Of a DNA stretch of 64,000 bases, positions 56,255 to 64,000 are shown piece after piece. Both the position numbers and the translations under genes were made by a program. This stretch comes from Cohnella mopanensis (GTDB taxonomy: Bacteria; Bacillota; Bacilli; Paenibacillales; Paenibacillaceae). Positions within the stretch are counted from its first letter, which is position 1, and every line of letters starts with the position of its first letter. Below the pieces are notes generated by a model, which worked only from the letters and a program-made list of their open reading frames with translations, ran no database searches and was not told the DNA's origin. Where the stretch lies: contig NZ_JAKRWM010000009.1 in the NCBI RefSeq assembly GCF_022352055.1, forward strand, positions 1 to 64,000, written 5' to 3'.

Positions 56255-57352
56255 TCAGTCGATGGATACGCTGTCCTGGTGCATCGTAGCTCCGGTTGAT
56301 TTCGGACGCCCGTATTCCTGCTCCGCCTGCGTTTCGCTCTTGATATCGATTTTCCAGCCCGTCAGCTTCGCGGCAAGACGAGCGTTCTGGCCTTTAATGC
56401 CGATCGCAAGGGAAAGCTGATAGTCCGGAACGATAACGCGAGCCATCTTCTCGGATTCGAACACGAGCACTTCCAGCACTTTGGATGGACTCAATGCATT
56501 CGCTACATATTCATCTATCGATTCCGACCATCTTACGATGTCGATTTTCTCGCCCTTAAGCTCCGTTACGATCGATTGAACGCGAATTCCGCGTTGACCG
56601 ACGCAAGAACCAACCGGATCCACTTCCTCGTTACGGGAATAGACGGCGATCTTGGAACGGAAACCCGCTTCGCGCGCAACTGAACGAATTTCTACCGTGC
56701 CGTCGAAAATTTCAGGCACTTCAAGCTCGAACAATCTTTTGAGCAAACCCGGGTGAGTACGGGATAAAATGATTTGCGGGCCTTTGCTCGTGTTCTCCAC
56801 TTTCGTGATAAAGGATTTAACGCGATCTCCTTGCTTGAACTTGTCGGTTGGCATTAACTCGGTTAAAGGTAACGCCGCTTCTACTTTGCCAAGATCGACA
56901 TATAAATTGCGCAAATCCATCCGTTGCACGATACCGGTTACGATATCTTGCTCTTTATCTACGAAAGCATGATAAATGAGTCCGCGCTCTGCTTCGCGAA
57001 TCCGTTGCGTAACGACTTGCTTCGCCGTTTGGGCGGCGATACGGCCGAAGTCACGCGGTGTAACTTCAATCTCGGCAATATCATCCAACTGATAATGCGG
57101 ATTTATTGCCCTTGCTGCTTCCAACGAAATCTCCAGACGCGGATCAAGCATTTCTTCCACGATTGTCTTACGAGCGTATACTTTAATTTGCCCCGTTGTC
57201 CGGTTGATATCGACGCGAACATTCTGGGCCGTATTAAAGTTACGCTTGTAGCTGGAGATAAGTGCCGCTTCGATAGCTTCGATCAGGACGTCTTTGCTAA
57301 TGCCCTTCTCGCGCTCGATTTCGGACAGCGCTTCGATGAACTCCATGCTCAT
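56255..57352 (-). CDS. nusA: Transcription factor NusA
   Basis: A 365-residue elongation and termination factor. The N-terminal RNA-polymerase-binding domain (MEFIEALSEIEREKGISKDVLIEAIEAALISSYK) is followed by an S1 domain and two KH domains (GSCVGQRGIRVQSIVTELKGEKIDIV; AIGIKGQNARLAAKLTGWKIDI). It lacks the C-terminal acidic repeats of enteric NusA, as usual for Firmicutes. Part of the rimP-nusA-rnpM-ylxQ-infB-rbfA operon. Confidence 0.97.
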   Translation of the reverse strand: MSMEFIEALSEIEREKGISKDVLIEAIEAALISSYKRNFNTAQNVRVDINRTTGQIKVYARKTIVEEMLDPRLEISLEAARAINPHYQLDDIAEIEVTPRDFGRIAAQTAKQVVTQRIREAERGLIYHAFVDKEQDIVTGIVQRMDLRNLYVDLGKVEAALPLTELMPTDKFKQGDRVKSFITKVENTSKGPQIILSRTHPGLLKRLFELEVPEIFDGTVEIRSVAREAGFRSKIAVYSRNEEVDPVGSCVGQRGIRVQSIVTELKGEKIDIVRWSESIDEYVANALSPSKVLEVLVFESEKMARVIVPDYQLSLAIGIKGQNARLAAKLTGWKIDIKSETQAEQEYGRPKSTGATMHQDSVSID

Positions 57353-57431
57353 GTCTTGATTGATTCCTCCTCATTGTGCGCGAAATCGTACTGCGTTATT
57401 TTCGCGTTTGCGCATTTTAATGTTAGGGTTA

Positions 57432-57893
57432 TTAGAAAACGATGGCCAGCCTTGCGGAAGCCACTTTATCGTAAGGGATGGCATGTTTACGTCGTCCGAC
57501 CACTACAATCATCGTCGTTCCGTCGAACTCGTCCAGCCTTCCTTCAAACTCTTTGGCTCCGTCAATCTTCTCGTAGGTCGTCACGAACACATGTTTACCT
57601 ATCGATTTGGTTACATCCTCCGCCTTCTTAAGCGGACGCTCCGCTCCAGGCGAGCTTACTTCCAGGAAATACGCTTCCTCGATCGGATCCAGCTCATCCA
57701 GCTTAACGCTTACGAATTCGGAAACGCGGCCGCAATCGTCAATATCGATGCCGCCTTCCTTATCTACGTATATGCGCAAAAACCAGTTGCTACCTTCCTT
57801 CACGTATTCCACGTCCACCAATTCCAACTCGTGCTCCTCAAGGTAGGAGGCCGCGAAGTTTTCCACGATGGATTTGATTTGCGCTGAATTCAA
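57432..57893 (-). CDS. rimP: Ribosome maturation factor RimP
   Basis: A 153-residue protein for 30S assembly ([53 protein letters not shown]). The start is TTG at 57893 with GGAGGTAA 7-9 bases before it. It is the first gene of the nusA-infB operon. Confidence 0.96.
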   Translation of the reverse strand: MNSAQIKSIVENFAASYLEEHELELVDVEYVKEGSNWFLRIYVDKEGGIDIDDCGRVSEFVSVKLDELDPIEEAYFLEVSSPGAERPLKKAEDVTKSIGKHVFVTTYEKIDGAKEFEGRLDEFDGTTMIVVVGRRKHAIPYDKVASARLAIVF

Positions 57894-57967
57894 TAGGGTT
57901 TACCTCCGATGCTCCAAATGGATTCCTGCAGCCTTTGATAACCGTAAAGACCCGCAGACAAAACGGA

Positions 57968-57989
57968 AAGAGTGGGTTTCCCCACTCTT
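57968..57989 (-). terminator. Terminator after polC
   Basis: AAGAGTGGG and CCCACTCTT (57968-57976 and 57981-57989) with a 4-base loop; TTTTG follows after a few bases on the minus strand. It separates polC from rimP. Confidence 0.85.
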
Positions 57990-58088
57990 CTGCAGACAGT
58001 GATATCCACATGATTACCAAAATTAATATAACATAACCTTAAAGCCGCTGGCAACCACAACTTTCCTGCCCCTGAGCCTCTCTCATCC

Positions 58089-61000
58089 CTAGAACAGCAT
58101 GAGTTGATTGGATTCCGGCAGCCCTCTGAAGGTACCTAATCCGGTCAATACTTCCACGATTGTTTTACTAGCTTTAGACCGTTGTTGGAAGTCCTCGATC
58201 GACAGGAAGTCCCCTTCGGAACGGGATGCGGCGATGTTGCGCGCCGCGTTCTCGCCGACTCCGGCAATCGCTCCGAAAGGCGGGATCAAGCTGTCTCCGT
58301 CGATAATAAATCGGGTCGCTTCGGATCGGTAGAGATCGACCGATTTGAACTTAAACCCGCGGGCCGTCATCTCGAGTCCCATCTCCAGAATCGAGATCAT
58401 GCTCTTTTCTTTCGTCGTCGCTTGGAAACCTTTTCCCTCGATCTCCAGCAGCATCTTCAAGATCGCGTCATACCCTTGGCAAAATAATTCCACGTCGAAA
58501 TCGGCCGCACGAACCGAATAGTACGTCGCATAATATTCAATCGGATAATAAAGTTTGAAATAGGCAGTGCGGACTGCCGAAATGACGTATGCCGCGGCAT
58601 GGGCTTTCGGGAACATGTACTCGATGCGCAGACAAGAGTCAATGTACCATTGCGGCACCTTGCATCTCTTCATCTCTTCGATCCACTCCGGCGTAAGCCC
58701 TCTGCCTTTCCGAACGCTTTCCGTAATTTTGAACGCAAGCGATGCATCCATTCCGGCTTTATAAATGAGAAACAACATGATATCGTCCCGACAGCCGATT
58801 ACCGTCTTAATCGTGCAAGTATTATTCTTGATCAATTCTTGCGCATTGCCGAGCCATACGCCCGTTCCATGAGAGAGTCCCGAGATTTGCAGCAAATCGG
58901 CGAAAGAGGACGGCTTCGTCTCTTCAAGCATCTGCCTTACGAAACGGGTCCCCATCTCCGGCACGCCGAAGGTAGCGACGGGGGATCGAATTTGCTGCGG
59001 GCTGACGCCTAGCGCCGTCACGGAGTTGAACATGCTCATGACTTTCGGGTCGTTCATAGGAATCGTAGTCGGGTCTACCCCGGTCAAATCCTGTAGCATC
59101 CGCATCATGGTCGGATCATCGTGTCCCAGAATATCGAGTTTCAATAGATTATCCTCGAAGGCATGATAATCGAAGTGGGTCGTTTTCCACTCCGAGTTTT
59201 TATCGTCCGCAGGAAACTGCACCGGAGTGACATCTTCCACTTCGATGTAATCTGGAACGACGACGATCCCCCCCGGATGCTGACCCGTGCTACGTTTAAC
59301 TCCCGTACAGCCGGCAGCCAATCGATTCAGCTCCGCGCCCCGCCAGGATTTCCCTTGTTCTTCCTCATACTTCTTCGTAAAGCCGAACGCGGTTTTCTCC
59401 GCCACCGTTCCTATCGTGCCCGCGCGAAAAACGCCTTTCTCGCCGAACATCTCCTTCGTGAAATTATGAGCAGTCGGCTGATACTCGCCCGAGAAATTCA
59501 AATCGATATCGGGAACTTTATCTCCTTTGAATCCGAGGAAAGTTTCGAAAGGAATATCTTGACCCTCGCCTTTCATATTCGTAGAGCAATGAGGACAAGC
59601 CTTGTTCGGCAAATCGAACCCGCTTGGCACGCTACCATCAAGAAACCATTCGCTATGCTTGCATTCGGGATTCACGCAGAGATAATGCGCCGGAAGCGGA
59701 TTGACTTCGGAAATGCCCAAGAACATGGCGACGACGGAAGAGCCTACGGATCCCCTTGATCCAACAAGATATCCGTCTTTGTTGGATTTCTTCACAAGCT
59801 TCTCGGAAATCAGATAGTTTGCCGAGAATCCGAACTTGATGATTGGAACCAGCTCTTTCTCCAGCCTGTCGATAACAAGCTGCGGCAAGTCGTCCCCGTA
59901 CATACTCTTCGCGGTTTCGTAGCACGTATTGCGAATTTCGTCATCCGCGCCCTCGATAATCGGGGTGAACAGCTTGTCCGGAAACAGCTTGATTTCCTCG
60001 AACCGATCCGCTAGCTCGGAAGTGTTCTTCACGACCACTTCATAAGCTTTCTCCGCCCCAAGAAACTGGAACGCCTCCAGCATTTCCGCGGTCGTGCGGA
60101 AATGCGCGTCCGGCTTGCGTTGGTCTTTGAGGGGGCTGAACCCGGTTATTCCATGAATGGTAATATCCCGGAATATTTTCTCGCGAGGAACAAGATAATG
60201 AACGTTCCCCGTAGCAATAACCGGTTTAGTAAGCTTCTCTCCGATTCTGCAGATGCGACGAAGCGCTTCTTCTAGCGCGCTGCGGCTAGCGACAAGCCCT
60301 TTGTCTAGTAAGTGCAAATAGAAATCGATAGGCTGAACCTCAAGCACATCGTAGAATGCCGCCACGTCTTCGGCTTCTTCCTGCGATTTGTTGAGCACGG
60401 TCTCGAACAGCTCGCCCTTCTCGCAGCCCGATATGACTAGCAAACCTTCACGATGCTCGATCAGCTTGCTCTTCGGAATACAAGCTACGCGGTTTAGATA
60501 ATCCGTATGGGATAAGGAAATGAGCTTAAACAAGTTTTTCTTGCCGACCGCGTTCAGCGCATATATGCCGCAATGGAACGGACGGGTCGTTTTCCAACTA
60601 TTCTCGTTAACCTCATTCAACGCATTTAATTCCGTAACGCCCCGGGCCAAAGCATCCTTCAGCAAACCTGTCAGTATGCCGCCTAGCGCAATTGTATCGT
60701 CGATAGCTCTATGGTGATTTTCTAAAGAAACCTTGTACAAGGAAGCCAGCGTATTCAATCTATGGTTTTTCATCGTTGGATGAAGGAATCTCGCCAGCTC
60801 TAGCGTATCCAATGCCGGATTCGTTAACGGAGGCAGTCCATGTTGCTTACAAGCTTCCTGCATGAATCCTATGTCGAACCGCGCGTTATGCGCGACAAGA
60901 ATAGCATCACCGATAAATTCAATGAATTCCTTCAGCTTTGGCTCCAGCTCCGGCGCATCCTTGACCATGTCATCCGTAATGTTCGTTAACTGCTGGATGT

Positions 61001-62402
61001 TATACGGAATCGGCTCATGAGGATTAACGAACGTTTCGAAGCGTTCGGTTTCCTGACCATTTACCATCTTGATGCCGGCAAGCTCGATGATCTTGTTATT
61101 CGTTACCGAAAGTCCGGTCGTCTCGATATCGAAGACAACGTACTCAGCGTCGGCCAAGCTCTGCTCCCTAGGTTGAATAACCATTGGCACGGCATCGTTT
61201 ACCACGTTCGCTTCGACGCCGAACATGACTTTAATGCCATGCTTCTTGCCCGCTTTAGCCGCATCCGGAAAACATTGGACGTTCGCGTGGTCGGTCACCG
61301 CGATCGCCTTGTGCCCCCACTTAGCCGCTGTTTTGATATAAGTGTCAACGGGAGTGACCGCATCCATCGTGCTCATCGTCGTATGCAGATGGAACTCGAC
61401 CCGCTTTTCTTCAGCCGTATCCTTTGGCTCCGGTGGCGCGACAATCTCGCGAATGTCGTTCGGAAACATGACGAGCTCGGGAGGATTAAGGAACCGATCG
61501 TATTCGATCTTGCCCCGCATTTTAACCCACTTGCCGTTCGCCAGCAGACTAAGCATCTTAACGTCTTCCTTGTTCTTGCCGAAAATCTTGATCGACAATG
61601 AATCCGTGAAATCCGTAATGTAACATTGGAATAACGTACTTCCCGTTCTAAGCTCCTTCGTCTCCAGACCGAAAATGACGCCTTGAACGGTAACCTTCTT
61701 CTCTTCCTCGCGAATTTCTTGGATCGGCATGGCCTGGTCTTTGATTTCATATCCGTGTGCCAGTATTTGCGGAGGTTCGCCACCTTCTTCGGCTGGTGCT
61801 TCCTCCCTAACGCTAGCCATCAATTGCTCGATTGCGTCTCGGTTTTCTTGCTCGATTTTTTGCGTGAACTCGTTATAGGTTTCCGGAGTCGTTTCCCCTA
61901 CCGTCAGCTTAACCCGGCAAGAGCGCTGAAACCGTTCTTCGAAGAAACGTGCGGCGAACACGTCGATTTCTTTTTTCTTCGCCAACCCTAAATTCGTGTC
62001 GTTCAGCAACGTGATCGCGAGAACATCGCCCTCGACTCCGACGTCCGCTTTCGCGAGCCAACCGTTGACCGAAGCGATCTCCTGTTGCATCCCTTCCACG
62101 AATACCGGCCAATACTCCTTCACGATGTTATCGTTCGAGACGGATTGTCCGTATCGGATAATGATCTTAATGTCGGCGATATGTCCTAGCTTAGCCTTAA
62201 CCCTCTCCGTAAAACCGGAATAAATAGTTTTAGGCAGCAGTACATCCTTGCCAATATATATCGTCCATTCCTTGCTGGAACGGCTGATTTCCACCTTCTC
62301 GATCTGTCCGTCCCGAAAATGTTGCCCTAACCACTCGGTCGGCAGCTCCGCTTGTTGCAGTAGCACCTCGAACCGTTTACGCCCATCTTCCGTCGGTTGC
62401 AT
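58089..62402 (-). CDS. polC: DNA polymerase III alpha subunit, PolC type
   Basis: The 1437-residue replicative polymerase of Firmicutes. In order: N-terminal domains, OB fold (KVTVQGVIFGLETKEL), PHP domain start (VEFHLHTTMSTMDAVTPVD), the inserted 3'-5' exonuclease (YVVFDIETTGLSVTNNKIIELAG; AHNARFDIGFM), the C-family catalytic region (GSRGSVGSSVVAMFLG; GDKVPDIDLNFSGEYQ) and helix-hairpin-helix end. The ATG at 62402 follows AGGAGAGG and gives the same length as B. subtilis PolC; a GTG at 62426 lacks a site. Confidence 0.98.
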   Translation of the reverse strand: MQPTEDGRKRFEVLLQQAELPTEWLGQHFRDGQIEKVEISRSSKEWTIYIGKDVLLPKTIYSGFTERVKAKLGHIADIKIIIRYGQSVSNDNIVKEYWPVFVEGMQQEIASVNGWLAKADVGVEGDVLAITLLNDTNLGLAKKKEIDVFAARFFEERFQRSCRVKLTVGETTPETYNEFTQKIEQENRDAIEQLMASVREEAPAEEGGEPPQILAHGYEIKDQAMPIQEIREEEKKVTVQGVIFGLETKELRTGSTLFQCYITDFTDSLSIKIFGKNKEDVKMLSLLANGKWVKMRGKIEYDRFLNPPELVMFPNDIREIVAPPEPKDTAEEKRVEFHLHTTMSTMDAVTPVDTYIKTAAKWGHKAIAVTDHANVQCFPDAAKAGKKHGIKVMFGVEANVVNDAVPMVIQPREQSLADAEYVVFDIETTGLSVTNNKIIELAGIKMVNGQETERFETFVNPHEPIPYNIQQLTNITDDMVKDAPELEPKLKEFIEFIGDAILVAHNARFDIGFMQEACKQHGLPPLTNPALDTLELARFLHPTMKNHRLNTLASLYKVSLENHHRAIDDTIALGGILTGLLKDALARGVTELNALNEVNENSWKTTRPFHCGIYALNAVGKKNLFKLISLSHTDYLNRVACIPKSKLIEHREGLLVISGCEKGELFETVLNKSQEEAEDVAAFYDVLEVQPIDFYLHLLDKGLVASRSALEEALRRICRIGEKLTKPVIATGNVHYLVPREKIFRDITIHGITGFSPLKDQRKPDAHFRTTAEMLEAFQFLGAEKAYEVVVKNTSELADRFEEIKLFPDKLFTPIIEGADDEIRNTCYETAKSMYGDDLPQLVIDRLEKELVPIIKFGFSANYLISEKLVKKSNKDGYLVGSRGSVGSSVVAMFLGISEVNPLPAHYLCVNPECKHSEWFLDGSVPSGFDLPNKACPHCSTNMKGEGQDIPFETFLGFKGDKVPDIDLNFSGEYQPTAHNFTKEMFGEKGVFRAGTIGTVAEKTAFGFTKKYEEEQGKSWRGAELNRLAAGCTGVKRSTGQHPGGIVVVPDYIEVEDVTPVQFPADDKNSEWKTTHFDYHAFEDNLLKLDILGHDDPTMMRMLQDLTGVDPTTIPMNDPKVMSMFNSVTALGVSPQQIRSPVATFGVPEMGTRFVRQMLEETKPSSFADLLQISGLSHGTGVWLGNAQELIKNNTCTIKTVIGCRDDIMLFLIYKAGMDASLAFKITESVRKGRGLTPEWIEEMKRCKVPQWYIDSCLRIEYMFPKAHAAAYVISAVRTAYFKLYYPIEYYATYYSVRAADFDVELFCQGYDAILKMLLEIEGKGFQATTKEKSMISILEMGLEMTARGFKFKSVDLYRSEATRFIIDGDSLIPPFGAIAGVGENAARNIAASRSEGDFLSIEDFQQRSKASKTIVEVLTGLGTFRGLPESNQLMLF

Positions 62403-62442
62403 CGCCGCATTCCTCTCCTGTCCCACTACCCGGTAAATATAA

Positions 62443-62508
62443 AAGCTTCCGTGAAGAAGAGGCCAAACGCGAAATGACGCATGAGTACCCTCTTTCGTTC
62501 GGAAGCTT
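62443..62508 (-). other. Hairpin in the polC leader
   Basis: AAGCTTCCG and CGGAAGCTT (62443-62451 and 62500-62508) enclose an inner AAGAGG/CCTCTT pairing, followed by TTTATATTT on the minus strand, 25 bases before the polC ribosome site. It resembles a terminator or attenuator, but the proS terminator already lies upstream. Confidence 0.45.
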
Positions 62509-62572
62509 CCGATTCTATTATCTTAACGCAGCCCAATCTATCGAAGCAATAGTAAGGTTAAGGGTTGTTCCA

Positions 62573-62606
62573 TGAAAAAAACAAGTTGCGCGCTAGACGC
62601 AACCTG
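62573..62606 (-). terminator. Terminator after proS
   Basis: CAGGTTGCG and CGCAACTTG arms (62582-62590 and 62598-62606, one G-T pair) followed by T7 on the minus strand. Confidence 0.87.
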
Positions 62607-62616
62607 TTCGTATTAA

Positions 62617-64000
62617 TTAGTAGGCTTTGGCGAATACGACAGTATGCTCCGCGGCGTCGCCGCATACGAGGCACTTCGACTTCTTCTCCGCAGGTTCGAA
62701 CGGAATGTTCCGGCTCGTTGCCCCGGTTTCTTCCTTCACCTGCTTCTCGCAAGCTTCCGAACCGCACCAGCCCGCAAGCGCGAAGCCTCTCTTCTCTTCC
62801 ATCGCGACCTTGTATTCATCCAAAGTCTCGACGGAGAAGAAGTTGTCTTGTTGGAACGCAAGCGCGCGATTGAACATATCGTCGTGAATTTGCGCCAGTA
62901 ACGATTGAACTTCCGCTACCAGGTTGTCTAGCGATACCGACTTCTTCTCGCCGCTGACGCGGGAAACGAGTACGCACTGTCCATTCTCAAGATCGCGAGG
63001 CCCAAGCTCCAGACGAATCGGGATGCCGCGCATCTCGTATTCGTTGAATTTCCATCCCGGAGATACGTCGGCACGATCGTCCACGCGAACGCGAATACCC
63101 GCCGCCTTCAATTGCGCATACAGCTCGTCCGTCTTGCCGATGACGACTTCCCTCGTCTTAGGAGGACCGATCGGAATCATGACGACTTGGGTCGCCGCGA
63201 CTTTAGGAGGCAATACCAGTCCGCGATCATCGCCGTGAACCATAATTAGCGCACCGATTAGGCGGGTGCTGACTCCCCATGAAGTCGTATGGCAAAATTG
63301 TTGCGTATTTTCCCGATCCAAGTATTTGATATCGAAAGCAACCGCAAACTTCGTCCCCAAATAATGAGAGGTCCCCGCTTGCACGGCTTTACCGTCCTTC
63401 ATCATCGCTTCGATCGAGTACGTATCTACTGCGCCCGCGAAACGTTCCGATGGCGTTTTCTGTCCTTTGATAACGGGGATCGCTAACACGTTCTGAACGA
63501 AGTCCGTGTAGACGTCGAGCATCTGCATCGTTTCTTTGCGAGCATCCGCTTCATCCTCATGGGCGGTATGGCCTTCTTGCCAGAGGAATTCGCTTGTCCG
63601 CAGAAACGGCAGCGTTCTTTTCTCCCAGCGTACGACGTTCGCCCATTGATTGATGAGCAGCGGCAGATCGCGATAGGAGTTAATCCACTTCGCATACATA
63701 TGACCGAACATCGTCTCCGAGGTCGGACGGATCGCGAGCTTCTCTTCGAGCTGTTCTCCGCCAGCTTCCGTTACGAAAGGCAGCTCGGGATTAAAGCCTT
63801 CCACGTGCTCCTTCTCCTTATTGAAGAAGCTCTCCGGAATGAACAACGGGAAGTAGGCGTTACGATGACCCGTATCTTTGAAACGTTGGTCAAGCTCCCT
63901 CTGCATGTTCTCCCATAGCTCATAACCGTCCGGACGAAATACAATGCATCCCCGAACAGGGGAGTAATCCATCAATTCCGCTTTCTTAATAACGTCGATA
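62617..64000 (-). CDS. proS: Prolyl-tRNA synthetase, cut off at the window edge
   Basis: 461 residues of a class-II synthetase; the frame is open through base 64000 (IDVIKKAELMDYSPVRG), so roughly 20-35 N-terminal residues are outside. Motif 2 (RWEKRTLPFLRTSEFLWQEGHTAH) and motif 3 (GALIMVHGDDRGLVLPP) are visible, and a C-terminal domain with four cysteines (GWCGSEACEKQ, KCLVCGD) ends with AKAY. This is the shorter archaeal/eukaryote-like (type 3) ProRS without the INS editing insertion. Confidence 0.96.
   Translation of the reverse strand, partial: IDVIKKAELMDYSPVRGCIVFRPDGYELWENMQRELDQRFKDTGHRNAYFPLFIPESFFNKEKEHVEGFNPELPFVTEAGGEQLEEKLAIRPTSETMFGHMYAKWINSYRDLPLLINQWANVVRWEKRTLPFLRTSEFLWQEGHTAHEDEADARKETMQMLDVYTDFVQNVLAIPVIKGQKTPSERFAGAVDTYSIEAMMKDGKAVQAGTSHYLGTKFAVAFDIKYLDRENTQQFCHTTSWGVSTRLIGALIMVHGDDRGLVLPPKVAATQVVMIPIGPPKTREVVIGKTDELYAQLKAAGIRVRVDDRADVSPGWKFNEYEMRGIPIRLELGPRDLENGQCVLVSRVSGEKKSVSLDNLVAEVQSLLAQIHDDMFNRALAFQQDNFFSVETLDEYKVAMEEKRGFALAGWCGSEACEKQVKEETGATSRNIPFEPAEKKSKCLVCGDAAEHTVVFAKAY

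Overview
The window is a 64 kb chromosomal stretch of a spore-forming Firmicute, most probably a member of the Paenibacillaceae (Paenibacillus or Cohnella type). The evidence is gene content and order: spoVS, spoIIIE/ftsK, sleB, tepA, the spoVF-asd-dapG-dapA dipicolinate/lysine operon, ymdB, rny, rnpM (ylxR) and PolC occur in the same order as around the B. subtilis ymf/ymd and nusA-infB regions. GC content is moderate, and strong AGGAGG-type ribosome sites are common, often with TTG or GTG starts. Almost every gene is on the minus strand; the one convincing plus-strand gene is at 41922-42854.

Layout in order of coordinates. 1-9.9 kb: a carbohydrate module. A YesM/YesN-type two-component system lies upstream of a Gfo/Idh/MocA dehydrogenase, an ABC sugar importer (binding lipoprotein and two permeases, no ATPase), NanE and a ROK kinase of NanK type, suggesting use of an N-acetylmannosamine or sialic-acid related sugar. 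10-13.3 kb: a lone PduL-type phosphotransacylase and a two-gene 2-oxoacid:ferredoxin oxidoreductase. 13.5-20 kb: M19 dipeptidase, spoVS with an excellent sigma-H promoter, ymdB, rny, recX and recA with a LexA box. 20.5-29.6 kb: cinA, pgsA, rimO, yajQ, a RodZ-like gene, the DUF3388 gene ymfK, ymfI, and an active/inactive M16 peptidase pair. 29.9-36.4 kb: sleB with a sigma-G promoter, the DNA translocase, ylzJ, tepA and an RNase J. 36.7-41.5 kb: dapA, dapG, asd, spoVFB, spoVFA. 43.3-62.4 kb: dut, mlpA, a ylxY-like deacetylase, pnp, rpsO, ribF, truB, nrnA, rbfA, infB, ylxQ, rnpM, nusA, rimP, polC. The window ends inside proS.

The segment that does not fit this conserved backbone is 41.5-43.3 kb. 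It holds a single plus-strand gene for an IS1595/ISXO2-like protein whose recognisable catalytic positions are changed. Its promoter carries two LexA-type boxes, one identical over 14 bases to the recA box in this same window, and an 11-G tract sits directly before its start codon. On both sides lie arrays of a short degenerate repeat, CTGAG-N5-GGGATA, in opposite orientations. A third array of the same repeat lies between recA and cinA. I see this as a possible domesticated, damage-induced transposase-like protein with a linked or preferred repeat family. The sequence motifs are direct observations; the functional link is inference.

Other points of note are a 15-copy exact-length 42-bp minisatellite inside infB, a probable AUA start for spoVFA just below a sigma-K-like promoter, and a promoter upstream of the sugar operon with three TCGTGAA direct repeats and a cre-like site.
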